Shown here: piece after piece, positions 1-11,092 of the stretch
Numbering within the stretch: position 1 is the stretch's first letter
How the letters are laid out: each line of letters begins with the position of its first letter
DNA from: Aricia agestis
Taxonomy: Eukaryota; Arthropoda; Insecta; Lepidoptera; Lycaenidae
DNA: 64,000 bases
Direction of reading: 5' to 3'
Assembly (NCBI RefSeq): GCF_905147365.1
Contig: NC_056412.1
Span: forward strand, 14,996,001 to 15,060,000
Notes under the pieces: model-generated
The model's database searches: none
What the model was told of the DNA's origin: nothing
What the model saw: only the letters and a program-made list of their open reading frames with translations
Translations under genes and position numbers: made by a program

Positions 1-30
1 AAGTTAAAAAAGAAGATATAAAATTCTCCT

Positions 31-241
31 ATTATAAATCGTCGCTGCATCCTCGAGACTTTATAATTAACATGGTAGTCCGCCCCTAGCTTCCGGCATC
101 GAACACCTTTCAGAGCTTCCTGAAAAAATAAAATAGACGGCGCGGCAATGGCACCATTTCTAGAGCGGGATTTTTACCCCACCGCTACCGGTTTCTCCCC
201 CCAGTTTACCTCGGAGGCTCACTGCAGATCGGTCCTCATTC
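31..241 (+). repeat. Left inverted terminal repeat of the DIRS-type element
   Basis: About 200 bp that recurs in inverted orientation at 11535-11736. Over 64-241 I count four mismatches in about 178 bp; a small indel lies near 52-55. The block is GC-richer than its surroundings. The outermost 48 bases (31-78) are also exactly complementary to 11340-11387. Downstream (241-300) there is a possible initiator-like CATTCGTT followed by a short leader, so the repeat may hold the promoter; that part is inference. Confidence 0.85.
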
Positions 242-889
242 GTTACTAGTGTTCGGGCATCGAAACATCTCTAACTAGGTTATAGTGCTTTAATTTTGTA
301 AAGTGAACAGTGAAATAACTTAATAATTTATTTAAGTGTTTTTAAGTGAATATAAGTGCATAGTAATTTTAAATATCAAGATAAGCGAAAATTCCGTCGG
401 AACGTCGTTTGAAAAAACGAATGATCGTTTTTTTTATACAGTTTTATTTTTAGGATGTTTTTACCTACCACGATTATTGTAATAAGAACGAAAAATCGGA
501 ATTCATCCGTAATATTAAAGTGAATATGGGCAATCTTTCGAAAATACCCTAAACTAAAATACTAAATAATATAAAATAAAAACAAAATATGTACGAGTAT
601 GTTTAGAGAGTCATTATGCGATCATGGCCGCACATACCCTTTTCAAAGGTATATTTAAAGAGTCTTGATGCGATCTTGACCATATATACCAATGAGCTAC
701 CCCTTTTTAGGGGACGATGAAGGTTTTATTGCTCAGTCTTTCAGATTGATAGTGAATGCGAGTGTTTAATTTCATCCAATCGGAGTGTTTGATCCGTTAT
801 GAGTATGCCTTTTGAAACTGATGCAACCAGCATTGATTTAATAACATGACGCTCTACCGGAGCTACTAAATAATAATTCATCTGTCTCG
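242..889. other. Leader of the DIRS-type element, no coding recognised
   Basis: AT-rich interval between the left terminal repeat and the first recognisable gag residues. It contains two related short segments (around 603-665 and 650-690) with the words GAGTCWT and GCGATC. No frame matches a known protein, though the first part of a decayed gag could lie in 720-890. Confidence 0.4.
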
Positions 890-1445
890 ACCTCTCAAGG
901 TGACAGACTCAGTGCCCAATGCGGTCGAACCCATCCCATCTTTATCAAGTGATATTTTAGAAGCTTTGGGTTTTTGAAAAACAAAGTGGAAGTTTTGCGC
1001 CGAAGATCAGGGATGAGAACTCTGAACGTTGGGGACCAGTTTATTGTGGACTCCTAAGTAAGGAGTGCATGCAAAAATGAATGGAAACATCCATATACCG
1101 GAAAATTTAATCCTATTAAAAGCTCCAGTTCTTGGTCCGGATCTGGCTTGAGTTTTAACCGATTCAGTTTGAAATGGACAAACGATTGGAAAAAGGTACA
1201 AATTCATTTTGGACAGTGTATTGCGGAGATTGCTGGTAAGACAGTTTTTATCTATATATTTTATTAACTCGTTACTGTAATGGTAATCTTGCATCAAGGC
1301 TACTAAAATGGCAGAACGTACGGGTCTACAGATTAAGTTTAAAAAGCCTTATGATCCACAACAACCTTTTACATCGTCATATCAGCATGGTCAACCACTG
1401 CCTAACAGACCGGTAGGCTCTCGCGGCCCACCCAAATAACAAGGG
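890..1445 (+). pseudogene. DIRS gag remnant
   Basis: Conceptual translation across frames shows DIRS gag hallmarks: IPSLSSDILEALG (about 929-973), then ENSERWGPV and GLLSKEC (1016-1070), then IPENLILLKAPVLGPDL (1090-1145). A basic, proline-rich tail follows (KPYDPQQPF and a Gly/Pro/Arg stretch, 1345-1440). The family's Gag has the same order: an ILEALG-like motif, an ERW motif, then a PxN-LLKAP motif. Several frame changes and stop codons interrupt it, so it is not translatable. The product would be the nucleocapsid-like partner of the RT and recombinase further right. Confidence 0.75.
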
Positions 1446-1836
1446 CGGAAGGAGTGGGCCCGGGAATACGAAGCCCTCGGACGCGCAAGCGGCCACGCAC
1501 TGCGACGGCGCACACCGGTCGAAGCGGGCCATACAGACGGAACCACAGGAGCTAGAAGTAACTGCTTTAGCAAGACTGCAACATTATTGTAATAACTTCA
1601 AACTCACTAACGATCCTGTCGTTCTCGAGTGTGTATCTGGAATATTATATGGTTCCCTTTTCTACAACACAGGTCTACGAGCCGCATCAATATTTTTCGG
1701 CCAATGAAGTGGTAATTCACATGAATGATGAAATCACTAGATTATTGCAATTGTTAGGCGCTGTTGCTGAATGTCAGGATGTTCCTGGCCAATTTATTTC
1801 TGAAATCTTTCTCGTTCCTAAGGATGATGGAAGTTA

Positions 1837-3003
1837 TCTAGTAAAGGATAATAATAATGAGATAGTGCTTTTTGCTGATGACACTTCACTTATTTTTAAA
1901 GTGAAGCGACAACAGTCGAACTACGACGAGGTAAACAGTGCTCTCTCAAAAATAGTACATTGGTTTAATGTTAATAACTTACTTTTAAATTCTAGTAAAA
2001 CTAAATGTATAAAGTTTACTTTGCCCAATGTTAGGCAAGTCCAAACCAATGTGCTATTAAATGATGAGAAGATGAATTTGGTAGATAACACTGTATTCCT
2101 AGGTATTACACTTGATAGAAAATACAGTGGGGTTCTCACATTGCTAATCTAGCAGGTAGGCTCAGTTCTGCAGCATATGCAGTCAGAAAAATTAGAGAAA
2201 TTTCGGACGAAGACACGGCACGATTAGTATATTTTAGTTATTTTCATAGTAGGATGTCATATGGAATCCTTTTATGGGGAAACGCTGCCGACATTAATAC
2301 AATATTTGTGCTGCAGAAGCGAGCCATACGTTCTATTTATAAAATGTCTGCTTTAGAATCTCTGAGAGATAAATTTAAAGAAATTGGTATTCTAACTGTT
2401 GCTTCTCAATACATTTTGGATAATGTAATTTATGTTAGAAAAAATATAAATAAATTTAAAGTTAAAAGTGACATTCACTGTAGAAATACTAGAAATAAGC
2501 ACAAGCTGGACATGCCAGTGATCAGACTTAGTAAAGTCAGTAAATCTTTTAAAGGTCAATGTATACGCCTTTACAATAAAATCCCAGAAAACGTTCAAAA
2601 TCTTTCCATTAATAAATTTAAAAAAGTAGTCAAAGAGCGTTTGTGTGCCAAAGCTTATTATAAGGTCAATGATTTCATAGAAGATGGCACATCTTGGGAG
2701 TAGGATGGCTTCTTGCAAGGCTACTTCTACATTATTATATTATGACTTACAATTATGTATGTTGACATTGTATATAATATTAAGTTACAAAATTGTAAAC
2801 TTTATTTTAAAAGAGTAATTTTTCTCTCACTTTTTTGGTAAAAAGTGGAACCCGTGCGAGTTTCTTACGCCGGTTCTTCTCGCCGGGGTAGTTCCCGAAC
2901 CGGTGGTAGGCATCAGGTAGACATTCTGAAAAAATTTGATTCAAATTTACTCAGAAATAAAACATTTTTTATTTTATTTTATTTTATTTTATTTTATTTT
3001 ACA
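1837..3003 (+). mobile_element. Jockey/BS-like LINE, 5'-truncated, inserted in the DIRS RT
   Basis: Interrupts the DIRS RT between two codons that are adjacent in the family. The left edge lies just upstream of the RT catalytic region. The right end is a conserved 3' UTR (2850-2965) followed by a (TTTTA)n tail at about 2970-3002. The same 3' UTR words recur at 61640-61790, and the same coding region recurs at 28080-28757. Target duplication is not clear (TA at most). Severe 5' truncation is normal for non-LTR elements. Confidence 0.85.
1839..2703 (+). pseudogene. Jockey/BS-like LINE ORF2, RT C-terminal part, frameshifted
   Basis: Begins just before the catalytic FADDTSLIF box (about 1869-1895) and continues through LLLNSSKTKC and FLGITLD. 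The frame is then lost near 2115-2125 by a small indel and resumes with AGRLSSAAYAV and MSYGILLWGNAAD (2250-2295). It ends with a normal stop at 2701-2703. The copy at 28080-28757 shows the undamaged order of the middle part. The apparent longer frame 1631-2152 is an accidental fusion of DIRS RT codons with this LINE. Confidence 0.85.
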
Positions 3004-4485
3004 GATTTGTTCTGAATTTTAAAAAGCTAAATTTATTTATAAAGACTAGTCCCTTAAAATGGAGGACATTAGAACTGCTATCAAGTTAGTATCGAAACTA
3101 GACGTTACAAATGTTGATTTGAAGAAGCTTATTTTTGTATTCCCATACACAAATCGAGCAGAAAGTTTCTAAATTTGGATTTTTCGACCTATGAATTTCA
3201 ATGCTTGTCCTTTGGTCTGGATTCTGCTGATTTATTTCTGTGTTCTGCACCATTCGTGTTTGCAAAACTTATGAAACCTGTCACAACTTACTTCCGGAGC
3301 CATCGTCTAGTATACTATTTTAATGACATATTATGTGTAGACAATTCTTACAATTATTCATACAGTGATAACGTTAATGAAATTATAATTTTATTTAAAA
3401 AAATTGTAATCAATGAACAGAAAAGTGACATATTTCTGAGTACAAGAAAAAGATTTTTAGGTTTCAAAATAAATACAGATAAATTACTTTGGAATTAGGT
3501 ACCCCATAATAAAATACTTGAAATTTTAGGCTTAATTAGTAAAAAAAAACAATATAAATTCGATATTTATTAGACTTTGCAAAGTTTTTAGGCCTACTGA
3601 CTTCTCATGGTTGACGGTTTATGGATAACTAAGTATACAAGTATTCAGGAAGCGGTTTGGAAGAGATAAATTGTTGGCTCTTAGAACATCAAACGATAAT
3701 TACTATGAAAAAGTAATGTCATTACTACCAGTGTGGAAGTCAGACTTTTTATGGTGGCAAAACAATATTACTTATATTGACTACTTTCAAACCTCTTCGC
3801 TATGAGCAATATCATATTAAAATATTCTCGGATGCTTCCCGCACATAATGGGGAATAGCTTGCGTTGGGCAAACATCAAATGAGTTTTGGAACGAAGGAG
3901 AGTCACAATATCATAATTATGAATTTATAGAAGTTACGGGCAGCCTTAAATAAATCATTAGAATGATTAAAATGTTTTGCAGATTCCTTGTATATTAAAG
4001 AAATTCTCTTGAGAATTGATAATAATATGGACTGCAATCTCCTACATCAACAGCATGGGAGGATTGTAGTACGAACATCTTAATAATAAAGCACAGGTAA
4101 TTTAAAAATGGACAATGGTGCGAGGAACGCCACTTTTTTTATTTTTGCATCATATATCAATTGCAAAGAGAATATTGACGTAGACAGGGAGTCAAGATGC
4201 AGTAATATAGATACTGAATGGAGTTTGTCCATTGAAGCCTACCACAAGTTTACTGACAAATTTGGTCTTCCAGACATTGATTTATTTGCCTCCCGTATTA
4301 ATGCCAAATGTTATAAATATGTTTGTTAGAAAAGATATCCTAACGCATACAATATTTACACCTTTACAATCAATTACTGAAGTAGTTACTTCTACTGTTT
4401 TCCTCCATTCTCTTTAATATTAAAATTTTTAGGTACGTAAAATAATCAACGATCAAGCATCTGGCGTTATCGTCTTCCCTTACTG

Positions 4486-4674
4486 CGGGGCTAAAATGGT
4501 CGCTTTGAAAATCATGATATGAATCATAAATGATTCATTTTTCTAAAATCGCAAAATGCAACTCTGCTTGCAATTCATTTCTGTATTTTTGTACTGATTT
4601 GACATTTGTCAGTTTGACAATTCATTTGCTGAATTGATTGAAAGGAATTGCTAAATGTGACCATTTTAGCCCCG
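4486..4674. mobile_element. 189-bp MITE with CGGGGCTAAAATGGTC termini
   Basis: Terminal inverted repeats CGGGGCTAAAATGGTC and GACCATTTTAGCCCCG, flanked by CTG on both sides (4483-4485 and 4675-4677). Removing the element plus one CTG leaves the DIRS codons for PYWP in frame, which supports both the boundaries and the 3-bp duplication. A second copy lies at 19889-20094. It has no coding capacity; the superfamily is not assigned. Confidence 0.85.
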
Positions 4675-4754
4675 CTGGCCTAGTCAGGCGTGGTATTCAT
4701 TATTTTTAAAACCTATTTTATACCAGAATATTATTATCTTTATTATCACCTTTC

Positions 4755-5830
4755 AGAAACGCACACCCCTTGTGGTGAAGCCTTACCCTGGTGTCGTGCC
4801 GTTTATCAGGGAAGCGTTTTCACATGAATCGTTTAATCTAGAGACAATTGATCTAATGATTTCGTCTTTATCTAGTAACACGCTTAAGCAATACGATACA
4901 GCATAAACTCTTTGAATTTTTTTTTACTGAAAATAAGCTTTCTGACTGTTTCGATTCCTATTAGCAATTTATAACTGAAAAATTTAGATTAGGAATTTAG
5001 GATCTAGTTTTTCAGGAGTGAGTACCATACGCTCGGCGCTTTCTCTCATCTTAGGTAAAAGGTTTAGCACAGATGTCAGTCTAGATTACTTAAAGGTATC
5101 TTCATATTATCCTGACTATGTTTTCCTAAACATCAGAACACTTGGGATGCTAATATATTATAAGTTCTTGATTTTGTAAGTAATTGGGGGCAAACGAGCA
5201 AACGGGTCACCTGATGGTAAGCAACTACCGTCGCCCATGGACACTCGCAACATCAGAAGAGCTGCAGGTGCGTTGCCGGCCTTTTAAGAGGGTATACGCT
5301 CTTTTCTTGAAGGTTTGCAGGTCGTATCGGTCCGGAAATACTGCTGGTGACAGTTTTATCAGTTATATTAACAAAATAATAATAGTAATAATATTAATAA
5401 TAAAAAATAGTAACGCTACTTGCACTGGCAATCGCTCAACGCGTGCAGACACTCTCTCTTACAAAAGTTTCAAATATAAATAAATGAAAGTCCACTTTTC
5501 AAATACCTATTCAAGACGAATTGATTAAACCTCTAATCCTAATAAAAATCAACCATACTTAATCGCTCCTTACAAAATCATAAAAAAGAAATTTTTCCAG
5601 CTTTCACATTAGAAATCTACTTACAAAAAACACAATTACTTAGGAATATAGATAAAGCTGATAGATTAATATTGACGACAACAAGGCACTTGACAGTTTT
5701 CGGCACATTGCTCTCGTCATGTCTCTACATCGGCGAATTGTCGTGGCGGCATTTCCACTGAGACTATGAATAGAGTCGCAAGGTGGTCAGGTAGATCTCT
5801 TGTTTTTGGTAAATTCTATAAAATACCTCT
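4755..5830 (+). pseudogene. DIRS tyrosine recombinase remnant, split by a LINE fragment
   Basis: Starts with VKPYPGVVPFIREAF and IDLMISSLSSNTLKQYD (about 4771-4905), the family's N-terminus. Then come RSALSLILGKRF (5029-5070) and NTWDANIL..VLDFVSNW up to about 5187. After the LINE fragment it resumes with LLALAIAQRVQTLSL (about 5415-5460, holding the first catalytic Arg), FQIPIQDELIK (about 5497-5530), TLEIYLQKTQLL and LILTTTRH. The catalytic end is FSAHCSRHVSTSA, RVARWSG and FGKFYKIP (about 5697-5825). These hold the His-x-x-Arg, Trp and nucleophilic Tyr positions. Frameshifts and stops make it non-functional, though the catalytic residues are still readable. Confidence 0.8.
5187..5390 (-). 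mobile_element. RTE-type LINE 3' fragment inside the DIRS recombinase
   Basis: Read on the minus strand it is the end of the LINE ORF2 described at 12147-12645: FPD.YDLQTFKKR, then LKGRQRTCSSSD, then HGRR and the shared 3' tail CCATCAGGTGACCCGTTTGC. Here the poly(A) is lost and the 5' end is truncated near 5360-5390. DIRS recombinase codons lie on either side, which dates this insertion after the DIRS copy. Confidence 0.75.
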
Positions 5831-5839
5831 TTTACCTAT

Positions 5840-6459
5840 GTTTTACCTATAAATGACTATGACCTATAAATAACTTTTGACATCTGTCAAAATACGTGTA
5901 ACAAGCTCCTCCGTAATTAATTGCTTTAAAAATAGAAATATTTTGTTTTGTGAACTGAAATTTACCCAGAAAATTATAGCTAACCTGACAAGTGCTACAC
6001 AGTGTTTTTTACCGAAAATAATCAGTGGAACTTCGAAAACTGTAAGTAGTAGATCACATACAAAGTTTTGGCAATAAAGGACTTTTTAAATCACAATAAG
6101 CTGTAAGATTTAAGAAATAAGGAAGGAATATTTCATGGCAGTAACTACTGACCTTAAATTAAAGAAAAATTACACCAATTACCTGTTCATATAAACAAAC
6201 CAATACAGGTATCATACATTCCGTTGCCAAAATAACAAACACAACGTTATAATAGAGAGTATTTTTAAATAAATTTAAAAAACAACTGAAATTATTAAAA
6301 TAAAAAACACAGAGTGCAATTATCAACAGCTGATAAATGACAAGTGACATCTGACGTATAGTAGTCATAGACAACTTTTTATTTTTTTACATTGCACATT
6401 CACACGGCACCGACAAAAAAAATATAAAGTCAATAAAAATTTAAAAGTACATATTAATT
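5840..6459. other. Interval between the DIRS recombinase end and CR1 ORF1
   Basis: AT-rich, with no recognisable protein. It must contain the boundary between DIRS sequence and the 5' UTR of the inserted CR1 LINE, but I cannot place it. The 6380-6459 part most plausibly is LINE leader. A short motif TTTGACATCTGTCAAA-like (5876-5891) resembles words seen in other repeats of this window. Confidence 0.4.
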
Positions 6460-7644
6460 ATGAATAACATAACATACAGACGTAAGCTACGAAAAGCGAA
6501 ATCTGATTGCGATGTGAGCAAGATATCAGAGGATACAAATTTATCTTCCTCCACAATTATTGACTTATCGACAAATAGTTTACCAATTACGGATAATAAC
6601 AATGACCTCGACAACACAATACTAATAGAACTAAAAATGCAAGTACAAGAACTAAAAGACGAACTTGACGTAGCAAATCAGGAAATATACAATTTAAACT
6701 CTGAAATCACCTCATTGAATAAAACACTATTGGAGAAAAATAAAAAGATTGAATTATTGCTGAAGATTGCTGGAGAACATAAAGATTATATACTAACGCC
6801 ATCTAGAAGAAGAACAAAAACACCACAAAAATTAACACCTAAAATGACAAATAATATATTATATCCTACCACACCTGAGTTGCTAAATAACGAATGTAAT
6901 ACAGTAGAAAAAAATATTAATGAAAAAAGAACCAAGGAATTAATAATAGAGGACACAAGTAGCAAGAAATCAATAGATGGGGAACAAAGCAAGAAAAATA
7001 ACTTCACTAACAAGGAAACTCGCAATATTATAATACTAGGAGACGAACAAGTTCGAGGACTGTCTCAGAAAATGCGGACTACAAGATGTAACAATTGGAA
7101 CGATACATACAAAATTACATCAATAATAAAACCTGGAGCAAACTGCGAACAAATATTGAGCAACTGCGACTCCAGTAATATAAAAAAAGAAGATATATTG
7201 ATAATAGGATTAGGTACTAATGACAAAAATCCATATAACTTATGTGCCACGTTATGTAATACAATGCTTAAATTTAAGGACAATAAAATGTATTTAATTA
7301 ACATTAAGTATAATAGGCATATCAATGTAAAGCTTATGAACTATCAACTAAAAAAACTGTGTGAAAATTACAAAAACTGTACATTTATTGATATATATAA
7401 TTATAAATATTACAACATAGATCCACATAGAAAAGATAGTTACCTAAACACATTAACATTTAAACTAAACGTTGAAATAAATAGTACAGATTACGAAAAA
7501 ATATACATAAATAATAAAGATCTAATTATCAATCATTTAGCGTCAAAAAAAGAAATTAACAAAACATTAAAAAAATATTCAATAAAAGGCACCATTCCAT
7601 ATTACTTTAATAAAATTACAAATAATAATAATCTTTTTCGTTAA
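6460..7644 (+). CDS. CR1-group LINE ORF1: coiled coil plus SGNH-hydrolase-like domain
   Basis: 394 codons, intact. The N-terminal 45 residues are basic and Ser/Thr-rich. Residues 50-108 form a clear heptad coiled coil (ELKMQVQELKDELD and onward), presumably for oligomerisation. Residues 188-300 look like an SGNH/GDSL fold: block I reads IIILGDEQVRG (194-197 GDEQ, where the active Ser would follow GD) and block III reads GLGTND (about 251-255). Known: ORF1 proteins with such a domain occur in CR1/L2-type LINEs and act as RNA-binding chaperones of the retrotransposition particle. Odd: the Ser position is Glu, so esterase activity is doubtful. ORF2 starts in the +1 frame right at its end. Confidence 0.8.
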   Translation: MNNITYRRKLRKAKSDCDVSKISEDTNLSSSTIIDLSTNSLPITDNNNDLDNTILIELKMQVQELKDELDVANQEIYNLNSEITSLNKTLLEKNKKIELLLKIAGEHKDYILTPSRRRTKTPQKLTPKMTNNILYPTTPELLNNECNTVEKNINEKRTKELIIEDTSSKKSIDGEQSKKNNFTNKETRNIIILGDEQVRGLSQKMRTTRCNNWNDTYKITSIIKPGANCEQILSNCDSSNIKKEDILIIGLGTNDKNPYNLCATLCNTMLKFKDNKMYLINIKYNRHINVKLMNYQLKKLCENYKNCTFIDIYNYKYYNIDPHRKDSYLNTLTFKLNVEINSTDYEKIYINNKDLIINHLASKKEINKTLKKYSIKGTIPYYFNKITNNNNLFR

Positions 7645-7690
7645 TAACACACAAAAATACACAATTCTACACCAAAATATAGCAGGTATA

Positions 7691-8620
7691 TTGAATAAGT
7701 CTAGCCTATTTGAATTAACTTTAGATAGATTGGAAAAGGAAGAAAACTTAAACGTAAGTATTATATGTCTGACAGAAACATTTATTAAAAAGGGCTCAGA
7801 AGCAAACCTTAAACTAAAAAATTATAATGTAGCGTCACAATTTACTAGAATCAATAAAAAGAGAGGGGGTGTTTGCATACTAGTAAAGAATGATATAAAC
7901 TTTATATCATTAAGTAACTTACACAAGGACATTACACCAGTAGAACATGATTTTGAATATTGTGCGATCAAAATAGTGTCACTACAACTAACAATCATAT
8001 GTATCTATAGGACACCACAGTCTGATATTAATATATTCTTTGCAAAACTACAAGATTTACTGATAAAATTAAAAATTAACCCAAACAAAAAGGTGATATT
8101 ATGCGGAGATTGGAATATCAACGTTATAGATAATAATAAAATATCGCAACAACTCTTATCTTTACTCGCTAATTTTAATTTAAACAATCATATTAATAAT
8201 CCTACAAGAAAAAAATCATGCATCGACCTTATCATGAGTAATTTAAAAGATGTAACTTCTAAAATCCACTTGTTAGGTTTATCGGATCATGAAACTGGAC
8301 AAACATTGACACTTGAATCTGCACAAGTTAATGACAAAAATTCACATCATAGAAAACAATATTACTTTGTTGAAAGAAGAGACTATTCAAAAAACAACAT
8401 TATAAAATTTCATGAATGCCTTAGGTCACTCTCATTTAGTGAAGTGTATGCACAAAATGACACAAATACAGCATTTAATATATTTCACGAGGATCTGACT
8501 CTTTTTTACAATTTATGTTTCCCAATAGTTATGGTCAAAATAACACTAAAAAAGAAAAACAACCAGTGGATTACAAAAGGATTAAAAAATCGTGTATTAC
8601 AAAAAGAAAACTTTACATAA
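7691..8620 (+). pseudogene. CR1-group LINE ORF2, endonuclease half (up to the frameshift)
   Basis: APE-type endonuclease that nicks target DNA for target-primed reverse transcription. The frame is open well upstream of 7691. The family's N-terminal motif LHQNIAGILN (catalytic Asn) begins at about 7667, and the frame is already open inside the end of ORF1, with no ATG nearby. Frameshifting or termination-reinitiation is therefore likely. Visible motifs are LTETF (catalytic Glu), GGVCILVKN, YRTPQSDIN, CGDWNIN (Asp and Asn) and LSDHETG (SDH). The family continues straight into the RT, but here an A6 run (8584-8589) lies at the point where sequence similarity moves to the other frame. This half therefore ends at a stop at 8618-8620. 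Confidence 0.8.
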
Positions 8621-10545
8621 AATACCTAAATGAAAAAGCAAATAAAACAATTAACAAAAAACACTACGTAAAATATACTAAGGTTTTAAAAAAATGTATA
8701 GCAACATCTAGGTCACATGGTAACACCAAATTTATAAATCAAGCGAAAAATAAAACTAGGGCAGCATGGCAAATCATTAATTCATTTGTAAGAGAACCTG
8801 ATATAAAAGATGACATTGAATCAATTAAAATAAATAATCGAATATATAATAATGCATATGACATAGCTAACAAATTTAATGAACATTTCATATCAATTAA
8901 CAAAAATAACAATTTATTAAAAAGAAATCAAATAAAATATTATGAAAAAATTAATAACAATATAAAAACTTTATTTTTGACACCTGTTACACCAGAAGAA
9001 ATTATAAAAACAATAAAATCTCTTAATAATACCAACGCAACTGGTTTTGATGATATTAGAACAGACATATTAAAATCAATTGCAAATATCGTAAGTTTAC
9101 CATTAGAGCATATAATAAACCTATCGCTTAGTGAAGGAATTTTCCCAAATATGCTTAAAAACGCAATTGTAAAACCGTTACATAAAAAAGGCGACAAAAA
9201 CGATATTAATAATTATCGACCAGTTAGCTTAATATCTAACATTTCTAAAATATTTGAAAAAATCATGTATTCTAGACTAAACACATTTATAGCAACGCAA
9301 AATATACTAAGCCCAAAACAATACGGATTTAGAAAAAATTCAAGTACAGGTTTGGCGTGTTTTTCACTAAATAAAATTATTACAGAGAAACTAAATCAAG
9401 GCGACAAAGTGATTGGATTGTTTCTAGACATGACTAAGGCCTTCGATTTAATATGTCATAAAACTTTGCTAGCCAAGCTTGAAAGGTACGGAATAAGAGG
9501 TAAGGCTTTAGAATGGATAGCAAGTTATCTTAAAGATCGGAAACAAACTGTACACATTACAAAAACACTAAAAAATAAAAAAAGAATCATAAAAGCTAAA
9601 TATAAAAAGAATAATCCCTATGGTGTTCCGCAAGGTAGTAACTTAGGACCTTTACTATTTTTGTTTTATATTAATGACTTCCCTGACTATGTAGATGACG
9701 AAACTGTAATGTACGCAGATGATATAACAATAATTATAGCACATAAAAATAAAATGAGGTTAGAAGAAGATGTAAACTTATGTTTAAAAAAGATTATGGA
9801 TTGGATGAAAGCTAATAATTTACTAATAAATACAAATAAGACTATGCTAATTAACTTTAAAATGAAACAAACTAATGAAATTAATCTTAATATTACAATT
9901 CAAGGAAACAATATTAATGTAGTTAATAATACAAACTTCTTAGGTATAAACATTGACAACATATGCTCATGGAAATATCATACAGAACATATAAGCAACA
10001 AACTAGATAGGTTTACGTATGTGCTTAGAACACTATATCACAATGTAAACAATAAATCAGCTTTAATAGCCTATCATGGATGCGTCGAATCTATATTGAG
10101 GTACGGCATAATTATGTGGGGCAATTCTGTAACTGCCAACCAAATCTTTATTAAACAAAAAGCTTGTATACGAGCAATGAGTGGTGCTTGGAGATTAGAC
10201 AGCTGCAAGCCACTTTTTCAAAAGTATGGTATCCTACCGCTACCATGCCTTTATATATTCGAAATGTTAAAATTTGTAAAGAAACATTACCATCTATTTG
10301 AGAACAATTTATCGAGCCAAAGACAAATAAGGAAGGAGAAACTACTGGTCCCTACTCAGAAAAAGAATATATTCTCTAATAGTGCATACTGTATGGCAAT
10401 AAAATTATATAATAAATTACCTGATGAATTTAAAGATAAAAATTGTATACTATTTAATAAATTGACATTTAAATTACTTATAAAAAAATGCTATTACACA
10501 ATCAATGAATACTTTAATGATAAAGAAATGAATCGTAGTATCTAA
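8515..10545 (+). pseudogene. CR1-group LINE ORF2, reverse transcriptase half
   Basis: Long open frame; true similarity starts near 8590 (SCITKRKLYIKYL), since upstream codons are the shadow of the endonuclease frame. RT motifs in order: TGFDDIRTDIL, NYRPVSLISNISKIFEKI, YGFRKNSSTG, LFLDMTKAFD, YGVPQGSNLGPLL and the catalytic MYADD (about 9709-9723). Then come LLINTNKTM, NFLGINID and a C-terminal thumb/connection region ending at 10543-10545. Apart from the frameshift separating it from the endonuclease I see no lesion. A single missing A explains the break, so this copy is young. It could also be a sequencing error in a homopolymer. Confidence 0.85.
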
Positions 10546-11092
10546 TGGAATTATTATAAAGTTATAAAATATGTATTTTGTAATGACTTATTAATAAATA
10601 AATTAAATAAATAAATGAAATTTATGTAATGATGACTATTATGATTACTATTATTATTAATAACTATTGACATTGACTTTGAAACCATAAATGCTAATTA
10701 ATTTATTGACATATTAATATCTATATTAGAATATAATAATAATAATAATCATATCGAAATAAAATAAGATGATAATTCATGACATAAATATTGTTCATTA
10801 TCTAAAATTTAAATTGTTTATGTAAAAAAAAAGCACAAATTGACATAATATTATTGTATTAAGTTCTTTATAATAATTATTTAAGTATCAGAAATAGTAT
10901 ACTTGAAAATATAATAAGATAAAAGGACAAATAATTATAAGCAGTATTAGTATAAGTAAATAAATTATAAATTAGAATGTATAAAATTTGCACGCCACCC
11001 AAAGGCAAAATAAGAGAGCTTGATCATATTACTTTAACATCATATTGTACCTTATTTCAGCAAATAAATGATTTCTATTCTATTCTATTCTA
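10546..11092 (+). other. CR1-group LINE 3' UTR and (TTCTA)n tail
   Basis: Non-coding, very AT-rich. The last 110 bases hold a GC-richer block (CACGCCACCCAAAGG) followed by CAAATAAATGATTTCTATTC and three to four TTCTA units, the recognition end expected for this LINE group. Confidence 0.7.

Larger units (their letters stand above)
1575..4780 (+). pseudogene. DIRS reverse transcriptase / RNase H remnant, split by a LINE and a MITE
   Basis: Left part (about 1566-1836) reads through ARLQHYCNN, a frame shift, then GAVAECQDVPGQFISEIFLV, the usual start of a DIRS RT. The frame is cut after GSY by a LINE and resumes exactly after it at about 3005 with RFVLNFKKLNLFIKTS and KLDVTNVDL. At 3178-3290 the YEFQCLSFGL and APFVFAKLMKPV motifs follow. 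The catalytic box, normally YLDD-like, reads YFND here, so one catalytic Asp is Asn. RNase H is visible at about 3822-3925 (FSDAS, then an in-frame stop, WGIACVG) and 4140-4325 (ASYIN..DIDLFASRINAKC). After the MITE the frame rejoins to give PYWPSQAWYSL, a motif typical of the RT/RH C-terminus. Clearly dead. Confidence 0.85.
6380..11092 (+). mobile_element. Nearly full-length CR1-group LINE
   Basis: Two ORFs in the standard order, with ORF1 (coiled coil plus SGNH-like domain), ORF2 (APE-type endonuclease plus RT), a 3' UTR of about 540 bp and a terminal (TTCTA)n microsatellite at about 11070-11092. An esterase-like ORF1 and a short terminal microsatellite in place of poly(A) point to the CR1/L2 group. 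The 5' boundary is uncertain (5840-6459). Only one obvious lesion is seen, a frameshift in ORF2. It sits inside the DIRS element, left of its internal complementary region. Confidence 0.85.

Noticed and set aside
1631..2152. A single 173-codon gene
   Set aside because: The left third is DIRS RT and the right part is a Jockey-like LINE RT; the frame continues across the insertion point by chance.
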